Notes: generated from the sequence alone by a model not told the origin. Counted from the first letter of the stretch, positions 1 to 8,469 are shown. The stretch is 21,843 nucleotides of DNA from XBB1006 sp051877515 (GCA_051877515.1 JBJEIY010000053.1:1-21843), one strand, 5' to 3'. A program made the numbers and translations.

Positions 1-451
1 CAAACTCGACAACTCCAAAGCGCTCCGGATCATTAACATAGAAACCAAATACAGAAGCTCTGCCTTCTTCAGCTCTCTTGGCAGCGCTCTTCAACATATT
101 ACCAAGACCATTACCGTAGAAGATATTGTCACCCAGAATCATTGCACACGCATCATCACCGATGAATTCTTCGCCAATGATAAAAGCCTGTGCCAGTCCA
201 TCAGGACTTGGCTGAACTGCATATGAAAGCTTGATCCCAAACTGATGACCGTCTCCAAGCAAAGACTCAAACCGTGGCGTGTCCTCTGGTGTGGAAATGA
301 TAAGAATATCACGGATATTCGCCATCATGAGAGTTGTTAACGGATAGTAAATCATCGGCTTATCATAGACCGGTAAGAGCTGCTTGCTCGTAACCATGGT
401 CAACGGATATAATCTTGTTCCTGCCCCACCTGCCAATATAATACCTTTCAT
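1..451 (-). CDS. rmlA: Glucose-1-phosphate thymidylyltransferase, N-terminal part (gene runs off the left edge)
   Basis: Makes dTDP-glucose from glucose-1-phosphate and dTTP, the first step of dTDP-deoxysugar synthesis in the cytoplasm. The visible 150 residues start MKGIILAGGAGTRLYP; the nucleotide-binding GGAGTRL is at residues 8-14, then a KQLLPVYDKPMIYYPL stretch (about 23-38), SPDGLAQA at 82-89 and LGDN at 106-109, all RmlA signatures. The family is about 290 residues long, so roughly half is missing beyond base 1. The ATG at 449-451 has a GAGGTGA ribosome binding site about 7 bases upstream and follows the aminotransferase stop by 18 bases, so the two are probably co-transcribed. Together with that aminotransferase it suggests a dTDP-amino-sugar; rmlB is expected further left but not visible. 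Family very sure, exact product sugar unknown. Confidence 0.95.
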   Translation of the reverse strand, partial: MKGIILAGGAGTRLYPLTMVTSKQLLPVYDKPMIYYPLTTLMMANIRDILIISTPEDTPRFESLLGDGHQFGIKLSYAVQPSPDGLAQAFIIGEEFIGDDACAMILGDNIFYGNGLGNMLKSAAKRAEEGRASVFGFYVNDPERFGVVEF

Positions 452-469
452 ATGCGTCACCTCGTTCTT

Positions 470-1573
470 TTAACCTAAAATCACATCACAAATTCTATCG
501 ACGTCTTCCAAGCTCAAATCCGCATACAGCGGAAGTGTAAGTACCCTTAATGCCATGTGCTGAGCAACAGGAGTCTTTTCTGTTCCGGCAGTCGGGTAAT
601 TTCTGTAGCATTCAAAGCTATTGGTCAGTGGGTAGAAATACTTTCTAGCTCCAATGCCCTGCTCAGCCAGTTTTTCAAAGACTTCATTTCTAGTGTATTT
701 ATAGCCATCAAACACAACTGGGAAATATGCGTAGTTGCTCTCGATATCTTTCTGGATGATAGAAAGCTTAATTCCCTCTACCCCTTCAAGCCTTTCTCTG
801 TATCTCTCTACTACTTTCTTTCTCTTAGCTATTTCCTCATCCAGATGGCGTAGGTTGCACAGGCCCATTGCAGCCTGGAATTCATTCATCTTGGCATTTC
901 CACCAACATATTCGACTGATTCGGGCCCATGAATACCAAAGTTCTTCATATCGTTGAGGAGCTGCACCCAGGAGTCATCCTTAAAGCATACACATCCGCC
1001 TTCAATGGTGTTGAACACCTTGGTGGCATGGAAAGAGAACATTGAAGCATCTCCGAAAGAGGCGGAGGACTGTCCTTTATATCTCACACCGAATGCATGG
1101 GCTGCATCGTAGATTACCTTAAGTCCATACTTCTTTACGATTCTATCAATCTCTTCTACATCACACATGTTTCCATACACATGTACTGGAACAATCGCTA
1201 CAGTATTGTCTGTAATCAATTCCTCCATCATCTTTGTATCGATGGTATAGTCATCTTCTTTTACATCACAAAACACCGGAACCAGACCATTTCGGACTAT
1301 CGCGTGAGTTGTTGAAGCGAAAGTAAAAGGAGTTGTAATAACTTCTCCTCCTTTTGGCAGATTCAATGCTGCGATTGCATTCTCCAATGCAAGATGACCA
1401 TTGGTGTACAAGACTACATGCGGAATGTCAAAGAATTCTTCCAATTCCTTCTGCAGCTGTTTGTGTTTGGGCCCCATGTTGGTCAGCCAGTGGGTATCCC
1501 ACAATTCTTTTATTTCTTGACAATACTCTTCAAATGAAGGCATTGATGATCTTGTGACTAATATGTTACTCAT
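470..1573 (-). CDS. DegT/DnrJ/EryC1-family sugar aminotransferase, probably acting on dTDP-4-keto-6-deoxyglucose (VioA-like)
   Basis: A PLP-dependent enzyme expected to transfer an amino group to a nucleotide-linked 4-keto-6-deoxy sugar. It has 367 residues, normal for the family. Asp156 in the YDAAHAFG segment (155-162) would hold the PLP pyridine nitrogen and Lys185 in FSFHATKVFNTIEGG is the Schiff-base lysine; this block resembles dTDP-4-amino-4,6-dideoxyglucose transaminases. Its start (ATG 1571-1573) overlaps the stop of the flippase gene by 4 bases (ATGA), indicating translational coupling, and rmlA follows 18 bases later. The neighbour supports a dTDP rather than UDP substrate, which separates it from the other DegT enzyme at 18004-19254. 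Whether it aminates C4 or C3 cannot be read from sequence alone. Confidence 0.9.
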   Translation of the reverse strand: MSNILVTRSSMPSFEEYCQEIKELWDTHWLTNMGPKHKQLQKELEEFFDIPHVVLYTNGHLALENAIAALNLPKGGEVITTPFTFASTTHAIVRNGLVPVFCDVKEDDYTIDTKMMEELITDNTVAIVPVHVYGNMCDVEEIDRIVKKYGLKVIYDAAHAFGVRYKGQSSASFGDASMFSFHATKVFNTIEGGCVCFKDDSWVQLLNDMKNFGIHGPESVEYVGGNAKMNEFQAAMGLCNLRHLDEEIAKRKKVVERYRERLEGVEGIKLSIIQKDIESNYAYFPVVFDGYKYTRNEVFEKLAEQGIGARKYFYPLTNSFECYRNYPTAGTEKTPVAQHMALRVLTLPLYADLSLEDVDRICDVILG

Positions 1574-3015
1574 GATTTTCTCCTCTTTTGAACCATAGGA
1601 TTAATGATTCCAAGTAAATAAGTAAAAGGCTCAAGTTTGAAAACTGCTGATCCAACAATGTAAAAAATGCCACCACAGATTACTTGGATTAGCAGTAATG
1701 GTAAGATAGGGAAAGACAGGAAACCTATCAGATATACAGCACCTCCCATCCCAATTGCAAGGATAATAGAAGGTAGTATGTCTTTCATCTGTTCCAAAAA
1801 ACTATAGCCCAATAACTTCTTATTTGGCCACGCATTTATAACCATTGACGTTAATGTGCTAATTAGGAGTGAATAAGCCATTGCTTTAACACTAATAAAC
1901 ATAGTAGCCAGGAGAAGAATCATCCCAATTACTTTCTTCCATATCTCTAATTTAAGGAATAAATCGCTTCTTCCCATTGCTTTTATTGCGTTTAGATTCG
2001 CGGTGTGAATCGGGTAAAACATGTAGGTAATGCAAAAAATCTGTAAGAAGAATACGCAGGGAAGCCATTTCGCTGTCAGTACAACGATAACTACATTACG
2101 CGCACAGCATGCTAACCCTATCATCAATGGGGCCATTATATAGCAACTGACCATAATCGATCGTCTGGTCATGTTTTTTACTCTGCCCTTATCATCTTGT
2201 TCGTTCGACATAGCTGGTAGAAGCACAGAGTTAATAGAAGAATTAATATTCGTTACAATTAAATTGGGGAACTTTTTACCTTCGTTATAATAAGCCAAAT
2301 CAGCAGAAGAATAGACTTTTCCAATCAAAAGGCTTCTTAAGTTATTATAAATTGTATCAAGTAATGCCGAACACAGCATCTTCCATCCAAAGCCCAGAAG
2401 TCCCTTTAATTGATTCCAAGAGAACATGAGCTTAGGACGCCATTTTACTGTAATCCAGAGTATTAATGTGTCTATTGCAGTATTTGAAAGCTGCTGTGCA
2501 ACGATAGCCCACACTCCAAATCCCAAGTATGCCATAGCAATACCTACGATAGCAGAAAAAATGGTTCCGCCTAACGTCGCATAGAAAAAACGCTTAAACA
2601 TCATGTTGCGAGAAACATATGATTGCTGTACGCCCTTTACACCAGAAATTATGATGGTGAGACTAATCACTCGAACAATCGATGTAAGTTCCGGTATGTT
2701 GTAAAAAGATGCGATGATCGGGGCTGCAAAAAACATTATCAGATATAAGACAATGCATATTGCAAAATTGAAATAGAACACAGATGAAAAGTCTATATCA
2801 TCTGCATCCTTTTTTTGAATTAGAGCCGTTCCCAAACCGCTATCCACAAACACCTGCATGATATTGGAAAAAACAGTAACTAACGCAATTGTTCCATAGT
2901 CTTCAGGCATTAAAAGACGAGCTAATACTATGGAAACAATAAAGGTAACAAACTGTGCTCCGCAACGTTCCGCAAAGCGCCATATGAAGTTTGTAATGAC
3001 ACCATTCTTATTCAT
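1570..3015 (-). CDS. wzx: Wzx-type lipid-linked oligosaccharide flippase (MOP/MviN superfamily)
   Basis: Predicted to move undecaprenyl-diphosphate-linked repeat units across the cytoplasmic membrane. The 481-residue protein is hydrophobic throughout with about 12-14 membrane segments. Its N-terminus, with the LARLLMPEDYGTIALVTVF segment at about residues 32-50 and GLGTALIQKKD near 60-70, is the classical start of the WzxC/TuaB-like polysaccharide transporter group. It ends in a basic tail (QKRRKS). The ATG at 3013-3015 lies 8 bases inside the preceding glycosyltransferase gene, and its stop overlaps the next start, so it is tightly coupled on both sides. Only one flippase is seen here, so it is the likely exporter for the repeat unit. 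Substrate specificity is not predictable. Confidence 0.92.
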   Translation of the reverse strand: MNKNGVITNFIWRFAERCGAQFVTFIVSIVLARLLMPEDYGTIALVTVFSNIMQVFVDSGLGTALIQKKDADDIDFSSVFYFNFAICIVLYLIMFFAAPIIASFYNIPELTSIVRVISLTIIISGVKGVQQSYVSRNMMFKRFFYATLGGTIFSAIVGIAMAYLGFGVWAIVAQQLSNTAIDTLILWITVKWRPKLMFSWNQLKGLLGFGWKMLCSALLDTIYNNLRSLLIGKVYSSADLAYYNEGKKFPNLIVTNINSSINSVLLPAMSNEQDDKGRVKNMTRRSIMVSCYIMAPLMIGLACCARNVVIVVLTAKWLPCVFFLQIFCITYMFYPIHTANLNAIKAMGRSDLFLKLEIWKKVIGMILLLATMFISVKAMAYSLLISTLTSMVINAWPNKKLLGYSFLEQMKDILPSIILAIGMGGAVYLIGFLSFPILPLLLIQVICGGIFYIVGSAVFKLEPFTYLLGIINPMVQKRRKS

Positions 3016-3955
3016 AGTATTTTTCCCGTTTGATTATTCGATATATCATTGGAAACCGTTTCTTCATGTATGAAGTAACTCTTGTTTTCCGGTATTCATT
3101 CCATAATGTAGAATAACGGCGCGCTGAATTGAAATCTCCTTGCAAAACTAAAATACTGAAATCAAGTTTTTCGATCATTCGCTTTATCGAAGCTTCAAAT
3201 GCATTGTCATAGTATTCGTTTACAGACACTAACATGCGTTTATAGTCCTGTTGATGGAGTACCTTTTTTTTATTTGAGATTGTATCCCTTTGAGATGTCC
3301 ATGATCCATCAGTGCCATGGTTATATTGTGACATAATATCCTGCAGAACCATTACTCTCCCATTTATCGCTCCATAGATATATCTTTGGATATCGCCAAA
3401 ACCATTTGCCCTAAAGCATTCAGGCATATCAAAATAATACTCTTTTCTTGTCATATAAGAGCTTAATTGAAATAATGCACCTCCTTCAATTATTTCACTA
3501 ACAGAATACTCACGATCTCCATCTATATTAGGGATTACTGTTTTTGTTCTTGTTTTCAGGTCGTTATATACTACTCTATGATAGCAAGTTGAAAAATCTG
3601 GATTTCGTTCTAAAAAGTCAACTTGTTTTTGTAATTTATTATCATCTATCCAGCAATCGTCACCTTCACACACAGCGATGTATTTTCCATAAGCTAGCGG
3701 TTTAATAAATGTATTCGTTATCGATATTTTTTGTGAATACATATTCTTTTCTTGAAATATTGGAACTATAAAATCGTATTTGTCAGAAAATTCACGAATA
3801 ATATCCGCTGTATCATCAGTAGAACAATCGTCATGAATAATGACCTCGTAACGAAAATTTGTTTTTTGCATAACAAATCCTTCGAGACACTTTCTTATAT
3901 ATTTACTATGGTTGTAAGCCAAACAAACCACTGATACCATAATATCATTAGTCAA
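3008..3955 (-). CDS. GT2-family glycosyltransferase (GT-A fold)
   Basis: Putative cytoplasmic or membrane-associated transferase that adds one sugar to the growing lipid-linked repeat unit. With the start used here it has 315 residues. N-terminal GT-A features are clear: VSVVCLAYNHSKYI (about 7-20), HDDCSTDDT at 41-49 and the metal/nucleotide site EGDDCWID at 97-104. The C-terminal part is lysine/arginine rich without obvious membrane spans. I chose the TTG at 3953-3955 because a perfect GGAGGT sits 6 bases upstream; an in-frame TTG at 3979 would place that site inside the gene, and the ATG at 3940 is too far from it. A spacer of about 200 bases precedes it and the flippase overlaps its end. 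The sugar donor is unknown. Confidence 0.87.
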   Translation of the reverse strand: MTNDIMVSVVCLAYNHSKYIRKCLEGFVMQKTNFRYEVIIHDDCSTDDTADIIREFSDKYDFIVPIFQEKNMYSQKISITNTFIKPLAYGKYIAVCEGDDCWIDDNKLQKQVDFLERNPDFSTCYHRVVYNDLKTRTKTVIPNIDGDREYSVSEIIEGGALFQLSSYMTRKEYYFDMPECFRANGFGDIQRYIYGAINGRVMVLQDIMSQYNHGTDGSWTSQRDTISNKKKVLHQQDYKRMLVSVNEYYDNAFEASIKRMIEKLDFSILVLQGDFNSARRYSTLWNEYRKTRVTSYMKKRFPMIYRIIKREKYYE

Positions 3956-4000
3956 TTTTTTACCTCCAAAATATGTCAAAGTTGGCTAAGCAATGTATTG

Positions 4001-4030
4001 ATATTACTACATTTCGCATTTACTCAACAA
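4001..4030 (-). promoter_or_regulatory. Possible promoter upstream of the GT2-wzx-aminotransferase-rmlA genes
   Basis: On the minus strand TTGTTG (4030-4025) and TAATAT (4006-4001) are separated by 18 bases, a tolerable match to a housekeeping -35/-10 pair. The start of transcription would fall about 40 bases before the GT2 start codon. AT-rich sequence gives such matches by chance, so confidence is low. Confidence 0.25.
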
Positions 4031-4115
4031 ACAATAATTACTCATAAATGATTAGAATTTCGAATCAGCTGTGAAATGTTTCTCATTTCCTGTATCAAAT
4101 TGAAAATCGACACCA

Positions 4116-4138
4116 GCAACTATAATCAATAGCGTTGC
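4116..4138 (-). terminator. Weak stem-loop after capF, possible terminator or mRNA end
   Basis: GCAA-CTAT pairs with ATAG-TTGC around the loop TGATT with a two-base bulge. It lies 17 bases after the capF stop on the transcribed strand. The following sequence (GATTTTC) has only a short T run, so if it terminates at all it is inefficient. Confidence 0.25.
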
Positions 4139-4155
4139 ATTCATATATGTTTCAA

Positions 4156-5352
4156 TTAAACCGATTCAAAGAACGTATCCGGCTTCTTCGGATCGAACAC
4201 CTCATTACAGGTCATAACAGTGACGAGATCCTCAGTATCAGACAAGTTGATGATGTTGTGTGTCCATCCAGGAATCATATAAATAGCTTCAATTCTATCA
4301 CCGCTCACCTCAAACTCAACCATTTCACCAGTATTGATGTTTCTCTCTTGGATCAGACCATGTCCGTGGACAACTATAAACTGCTCCCACTTTGAGTTGT
4401 GCCAATGCTGGCCCTTGGTGATGCCGGGTTTAGAGATGTTAATAGAGACTTGTCCACAGTCAACTGTGTGTACCAGTTCCGTGAAGCTGCCTCTGTCATC
4501 GCTGTTCATCTTCATCGCGTACTTGAACTTCTCTTTAGGCAGATAAGTCAGGTAAAGGCTGAACAGTTTCTTTGCGAAAGAACCATCCGGGCACTTCGGC
4601 ATCAGTAAAGATACAGGCTGATTCTTGAACTCTTCCAACAGGTCAACAATCTCACCCAGCGCCACCTTGTGTGTAACAGGAACACAGCAATAACGACCGT
4701 TGGAATCCAGAACGGTTTCCACACCGTTAAACTCACAGTGCTGCTCTTTACCTTCGAGCAGATCAAACATTCCTTCAATTAGATCATCGATGTAGAGGAC
4801 TTCGAGTTCTGTACTTCTATCATTCACCGTGAATGGCTCATCATTCGCCACGGCCCAGCAGAAAGTACTTATCGCACTATTATATTTAGGTCTGGAATGA
4901 CCCATCAGGTTTACAAATCTGTAGACATATACAGGAGCACCTGTCTCTTCTCCGTACTGGAAGAACAGTTCTTCTCCTGCCTTTTTGCTTCTTCCGTATT
5001 CAGAATTACCAAATCTTCCAGCAAGAGTGGCCTGAACAGAAGAAGAAAGCATAATCCCAGCTTTATTGTTATGTTTCTTCAAACAATCCAGCAGTTGGCT
5101 TGCAAAACCGAAGTTTCCTTTCATGAAATCTTCCGGGTTTTCCGGTCTGTTCACACCAGCGAGATTGAAGACAAAGTCTGCCTTTGAGCAGTACTCATCC
5201 AACTCCTCAGGAGTGGAATTCACATCATATTCGTAAATCTCCTCCACCTGGATTTCAGGCCTCGTCCTATTCTTCCCGTCTCTTATATTTTTCAGGTTAT
5301 TGCAAAGAGCAGTTCCAACCATACCCTTTGCACCTGTTACTAGTATGTTCAT
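4156..5352 (-). CDS. capF: CapF: bifunctional C3-epimerase/C4-reductase of UDP-L-FucNAc synthesis
   Basis: Acts after CapE: its C-terminal cupin epimerises C3 and its N-terminal reductase domain reduces C4 with NADPH, giving UDP-2-acetamido-2,6-dideoxy-L-talose. The 398-residue protein has both domains: an SDR nucleotide fold starting MNILVTGAKGMVG (GxxGxxG at 7-13), serines 103-105 and Tyr119-xxx-Lys123 in EYGRSKKAG, then a cupin with the metal ligand pattern H316-x-H318-x4-E323 and a later His365 in PGWTHNI. Length and domain order match S. aureus CapF/WbjC/FnlB. It is the last gene of the capE-pglD-capG-capF cassette, 16 bases after capG, with a GAGGG ribosome binding site. All key residues are present, so it should be active. 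Confidence 0.95.
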   Translation of the reverse strand: MNILVTGAKGMVGTALCNNLKNIRDGKNRTRPEIQVEEIYEYDVNSTPEELDEYCSKADFVFNLAGVNRPENPEDFMKGNFGFASQLLDCLKKHNNKAGIMLSSSVQATLAGRFGNSEYGRSKKAGEELFFQYGEETGAPVYVYRFVNLMGHSRPKYNSAISTFCWAVANDEPFTVNDRSTELEVLYIDDLIEGMFDLLEGKEQHCEFNGVETVLDSNGRYCCVPVTHKVALGEIVDLLEEFKNQPVSLLMPKCPDGSFAKKLFSLYLTYLPKEKFKYAMKMNSDDRGSFTELVHTVDCGQVSINISKPGITKGQHWHNSKWEQFIVVHGHGLIQERNINTGEMVEFEVSGDRIEAIYMIPGWTHNIINLSDTEDLVTVMTCNEVFDPKKPDTFFESV

Positions 5353-5368
5353 CTATTTCCCTCTTTCA

Positions 5369-6568
5369 TTATTTCTGATCTTTTCTCCACACCATTTTAT
5401 TGACCACATTTACATAGCCCTGGATGATACGCACTACCTTCATGGACACAGTTTCGTCCACATAGTCCGGACAAGGCTTGCCGAGAACCCCCTTCTGCTT
5501 CATCTCGATAGCCATATCTGTGGCATTGAGCAGCTCATTTGTGGTGATACCAGCAAGAATGAAGTCACCAGCCTCCAAAGCTTCAGGTCTTTCAGTAGAA
5601 GTTCTAATGCATACCGCAGCAATCGGATGACCGATTGAGAGATAAAAACTGCTCTCTTCCGGCAGTGTACCGGAATCAGAAACGATTGCCAGAGCATTCA
5701 TTTGGAGTTTATTGTAATCATTAAAACCAAGAGGTTCATTAACACGCACACGATGATCCAGCTTGAATCCAGATTTCTCCAGTCTGTTCTTGCTTCTCGG
5801 ATGGCATGAGTAGAGGATTGGCATGTCATACTTCTCAGCCAGCGCATTGATAGCAGTGAAAAGAGAAACAAAGTTCTTCTCAGTATCAATGTTCTCCTCG
5901 CGGTGAGCGGAAAGCAGGATATACTTATCTTTCTCCAGTCCCAGCCTTTCGAGTACATCGCTATTCTTAATCTTTTCAAGATTTCCTCTTAATACCTCAG
6001 CCATAGGAGAACCAGTCATGTATGTTCTCTCTTTAGGAAGACCCGCATCAGCCAGATATTTTCTTGCAAACTCAGAATAGCAGAGATTGACATCAGAAAT
6101 AACATCTACAATTCTTCTATTTGTTTCTTCCGGTAAGCACTCATCCTTGCAGCGGTTCCCGGCTTCCATATGGAACAATGGAATGTGGAGACGTTTAGCG
6201 CTTATCGCGCTCAGGCATGAGTTGGTATCACCAAGTACCAGATAACCATCAGGCTTGAGTTCAGATAAAAGCTCGTAGCTTCTTGCCAAAATATTACCAC
6301 AAGTCACGCCAAGATTATCGCCAACGACTGGAACGAGAATATCCGGCCCAAGCTCACCCTTTTCATTTCTCAGTTCAAAGTCTTCCCAGAACACGGTACT
6401 CAGGTTTCTATCCCAGTTCTGGTTATAGTAAATGACACAAGTGTCAAAATATTCACGACAACGGCGAATAACAGCACAAAGCCTGATCAGTTCTGGGCGC
6501 GTCCCCAGCCCAAGACACACCTTCAGTTTCCCGTTATTTTTCCATTGAAAATTGTGTTCTACCATCAT
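5369..6568 (-). CDS. capG: CapG: UDP-N-acetyl sugar C2-epimerase giving UDP-L-FucNAc
   Basis: A WecB-like non-hydrolysing C2-epimerase expected to convert UDP-2-acetamido-2,6-dideoxy-L-talose to UDP-L-FucNAc, the last step of the CapE/F/G pathway. The 399 residues include GLGTRPELIRL (20-30), GDTNS (113-117), HMEAGNRCKDECLPEETNRR (133-152) and SAHREENID (220-228), the conserved blocks of the family. The NRCKDECLPEE variant of the usual EAGxRS loop is what I would expect for FnlC/WbjD/CapG rather than for the ManNAc-forming WecB/MnaA group, and the flanking capE and capF agree. Two ATGs open the gene; the second (6565) has the better distance from GGGAG. It follows the acetyltransferase by 15 bases. 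Confidence 0.93.
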   Translation of the reverse strand: MMVEHNFQWKNNGKLKVCLGLGTRPELIRLCAVIRRCREYFDTCVIYYNQNWDRNLSTVFWEDFELRNEKGELGPDILVPVVGDNLGVTCGNILARSYELLSELKPDGYLVLGDTNSCLSAISAKRLHIPLFHMEAGNRCKDECLPEETNRRIVDVISDVNLCYSEFARKYLADAGLPKERTYMTGSPMAEVLRGNLEKIKNSDVLERLGLEKDKYILLSAHREENIDTEKNFVSLFTAINALAEKYDMPILYSCHPRSKNRLEKSGFKLDHRVRVNEPLGFNDYNKLQMNALAIVSDSGTLPEESSFYLSIGHPIAAVCIRTSTERPEALEAGDFILAGITTNELLNATDMAIEMKQKGVLGKPCPDYVDETVSMKVVRIIQGYVNVVNKMVWRKDQK

Positions 6569-6583
6569 TTCTTCTCCCTGCTA

Positions 6584-7078
6584 TTATTTTCTACTTCCTC
6601 TTTCCACCACTTCACCGGCTTCAATCTTACTACACTTCTCTATCCGATTTTCACCTTTCACGATTGCACCGAGGCAGATATGTACTCCTTCTTCCAGTAT
6701 ACACCCGTGGTCAACTATGGCTCCGAGGTTAATAATACACCCCCGATTGATTACCACATCCGTGTTGACGATGGCGTGTGGAAGGATGACACAACCTGGG
6801 TTGATGGTGGCTTTTGGGGAAACATAGGCTGTTGGATGAATCAGTGTGGCAAGATTACCACCGTTGTCCTCTATCCTGTTTATCCACTCCAGCCGGAACG
6901 CGTTATTTCCGAAGGCTGGTATGAAAGAGGTTGTTGGATTGATATAGGATTGAAAGGATGAAAGAGGATGGGCTGGATCAGCGTCATCGAGGACGATGGA
7001 GGAATAGCCCAGTTGTTGCGCTATGTCTTGGACTGTTCGGCCGTAGCCACCAGCGCCTAAGATTATTAGTCTTTTCAT
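6584..7078 (-). CDS. Short PglD/NeuD-family sugar O/N-acetyltransferase
   Basis: Probably transfers acetyl from acetyl-CoA to the 4-amino group of a UDP-4-amino-sugar, as PglD does in di-N-acetylbacillosamine synthesis. The 164 residues show the family's N-terminal nucleotide-binding start MKRLIILGAGGYGR (G8xGGxG13) and a left-handed beta-helix from about 79 (LIHPTAYVSPKATINPGC...) with the catalytic-base histidine in IVDHGC (His124) and His133. It is shorter than usual PglD proteins (about 195-215): the Rossmann-like part is reduced and the helix ends two or three coils early. It sits between capE and capG, although L-FucNAc synthesis needs no acetyltransferase; its partner dehydratase and aminotransferase are 11-14 kb upstream. 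It could instead serve the dTDP-amino-sugar. Confidence 0.85.
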   Translation of the reverse strand: MKRLIILGAGGYGRTVQDIAQQLGYSSIVLDDADPAHPLSSFQSYINPTTSFIPAFGNNAFRLEWINRIEDNGGNLATLIHPTAYVSPKATINPGCVILPHAIVNTDVVINRGCIINLGAIVDHGCILEEGVHICLGAIVKGENRIEKCSKIEAGEVVERGSRK

Positions 7079-7104
7079 CCCGATCCAGTCTCCTTTCCGT
7101 TCCT

Positions 7105-8139
7105 TTATTCTTCAGCCAATCTCTCCTGAATATATGTAAGTTCCATCATCTTAGTTTTGATTTCTTCTTTGTTGAGTAGCTTTGTGTTGTTGGAGTTGAA
7201 TTCAGTGAGTGTATTTCTCTCTGCATCCCCATCCTTGAAATACTTGTCATAGTTCAGACCACGATTGTCAGCAGGTACGCGGTAGAAACCGCCCAGGTCA
7301 ATTGCTTTAGCACATTCCTCATTCGTCAGAAGAGTTTCATACATCTTCTCTCCGTGTCTTATTCCTATAACCCTTATTTTGCTCGGATCCCCTCCAAACA
7401 TCTCACACACTGCTTCTGCCTGAAGACCAATCTTACATGCCGGAGCTTTCATGATGAGGAGGTCACCGTTCTCGCCATGTTCAAATGCGTAGAGTACAAG
7501 ATCTACTGCTTCCTCCAGAGACATGATAAATCTTGTCATATTGGGCTCTGTGACTGTGATAGGATTTCCTGCCTTAATCTGATCAATCCAAAGAGGAATA
7601 ACGGATCCACGAGAGCACATAACGTTACCGTATCTTGTGCAGCAGATTTTGGTTTTTCCGCTGTAGCGAGATTTCGCAATAGCCACAGACTCCTCCAGAG
7701 ACTTAGATTTACCCATGGCATTGATAGGATACGCCGCCTTGTCTGTAGAAAGGCAGATTACTGCTTCGACGCCTTCTTCAATCGCTGCAGTCAGCACATT
7801 ATCGGTACCGATAATATTGGTCTTTACAGCTTCCATTGGGAAGAACTCGCAGCTCGGTACCTGCTTCAGCGCCGCTGCGTGGAAGATATAGTCAACCCCA
7901 TGCATAGCGTTCTTGCAGGACTGTAAATCTCTTACATCTCCGATATAAAACTTAATTTTGTCTGCAACTTCCGGCATTCTGATCTGGAAGTCGTGACGCA
8001 TATCATCCTGCTTCTTCTCATCACGAGAGAATACTCTGATCTCACCGATGTCGGTTTCCAGGAATCTATTCAGAACGGCGTTTCCGAAAGAACCTGTTCC
8101 TCCGGTGATCATTAGTGTTTTATCCTTAAACAGACTCAT
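7105..8139 (-). CDS. capE: CapE: UDP-GlcNAc 4,6-dehydratase/5-epimerase
   Basis: First enzyme of UDP-L-FucNAc synthesis: removes water across C4-C6 of UDP-GlcNAc and inverts C5. The 344 residues (family about 340) contain the NAD(P) motif TGGTGSFG (12-19), FHAAALKQVP (86-95), the STDKA strand (131-135) and a Met142-xxx-Lys146 pair in NAMGKSK where most SDRs have Tyr-xxx-Lys, as is usual in this CapE/FnlA/WbjB group. I use the ATG at 8137-8139 (MSLFKDK), which has AGGAGG about 10 bases upstream; the longer frame starting at 8184 would add 15 residues not expected in the family. It opens a cassette with the PglD-like gene, capG and capF and follows a 370-base spacer. Confidence 0.95.
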   Translation of the reverse strand: MSLFKDKTLMITGGTGSFGNAVLNRFLETDIGEIRVFSRDEKKQDDMRHDFQIRMPEVADKIKFYIGDVRDLQSCKNAMHGVDYIFHAAALKQVPSCEFFPMEAVKTNIIGTDNVLTAAIEEGVEAVICLSTDKAAYPINAMGKSKSLEESVAIAKSRYSGKTKICCTRYGNVMCSRGSVIPLWIDQIKAGNPITVTEPNMTRFIMSLEEAVDLVLYAFEHGENGDLLIMKAPACKIGLQAEAVCEMFGGDPSKIRVIGIRHGEKMYETLLTNEECAKAIDLGGFYRVPADNRGLNYDKYFKDGDAERNTLTEFNSNNTKLLNKEEIKTKMMELTYIQERLAEE

Positions 8140-8433
8140 TGTTTTGTGTCCTCCTTTCGCTTCACTTCCGAAGCACATAATCACAAAAATGTATCGCAGT
8201 GCAGTTAATGTAGCGTCAGAAGAGCCTGATGAAACTACGCTTCTGCATGTTTTAAATCATAAATTAGGATTAGAAAAACATCCTGTCCTCCTTTATCTTT
8301 GCTTGCTTTTTGGCTTTCTTATTTTAGAAATTCCACCCTAGTTTAGGAGCAGTTAGCTAGATGTAGTGCCCAAACACGCAGAACTGCCGTTCGCACAGAA
8401 TCGTGATTGGATGCAATAGATTTCTGTTTCTTT

Positions 8434-8465
8434 CAGAGAATTTAGTAAATCCTAAGGAATCTCTG
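8434..8465 (-). terminator. Inverted repeat, possible second hairpin after the GT gene
   Basis: CAGAGA (8434-8439) and TCTCTG (8460-8465) are perfect arms around a 20-base loop that itself contains CCTAAGG. There is no T run after it on the minus strand. It lies 45-76 bases after the GT stop, so it may stabilise or end the upstream message. Confidence 0.25.
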
Positions 8466-8469
8466 TTAA

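Larger units (their letters stand above)
3956..4155 (-). other. Intergenic spacer between capF and the GT2 gene
   Basis: About 200 AT-rich bases with no credible gene. It holds a weak dyad just after capF (4116-4138) and a possible promoter (4001-4030), listed separately. This is one of the few breaks in the otherwise tightly packed operon, so transcription may be partly terminated and restarted here. Confidence 0.5.

Noticed and set aside
6545..6961. 138-codon plus-strand frame antisense to the PglD-like gene
   Set aside because: The minus-strand acetyltransferase has its own binding site and hexapeptide turns; the plus frame is rich in Trp, Tyr and Gly as an antisense mirror of those repeats.
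7354..7926. 190-codon plus-strand open frame inside capE
   Set aside because: Fully antisense to a clearly recognised capE, with no ribosome binding site and no protein-like composition (many Cys, Arg and Phe).
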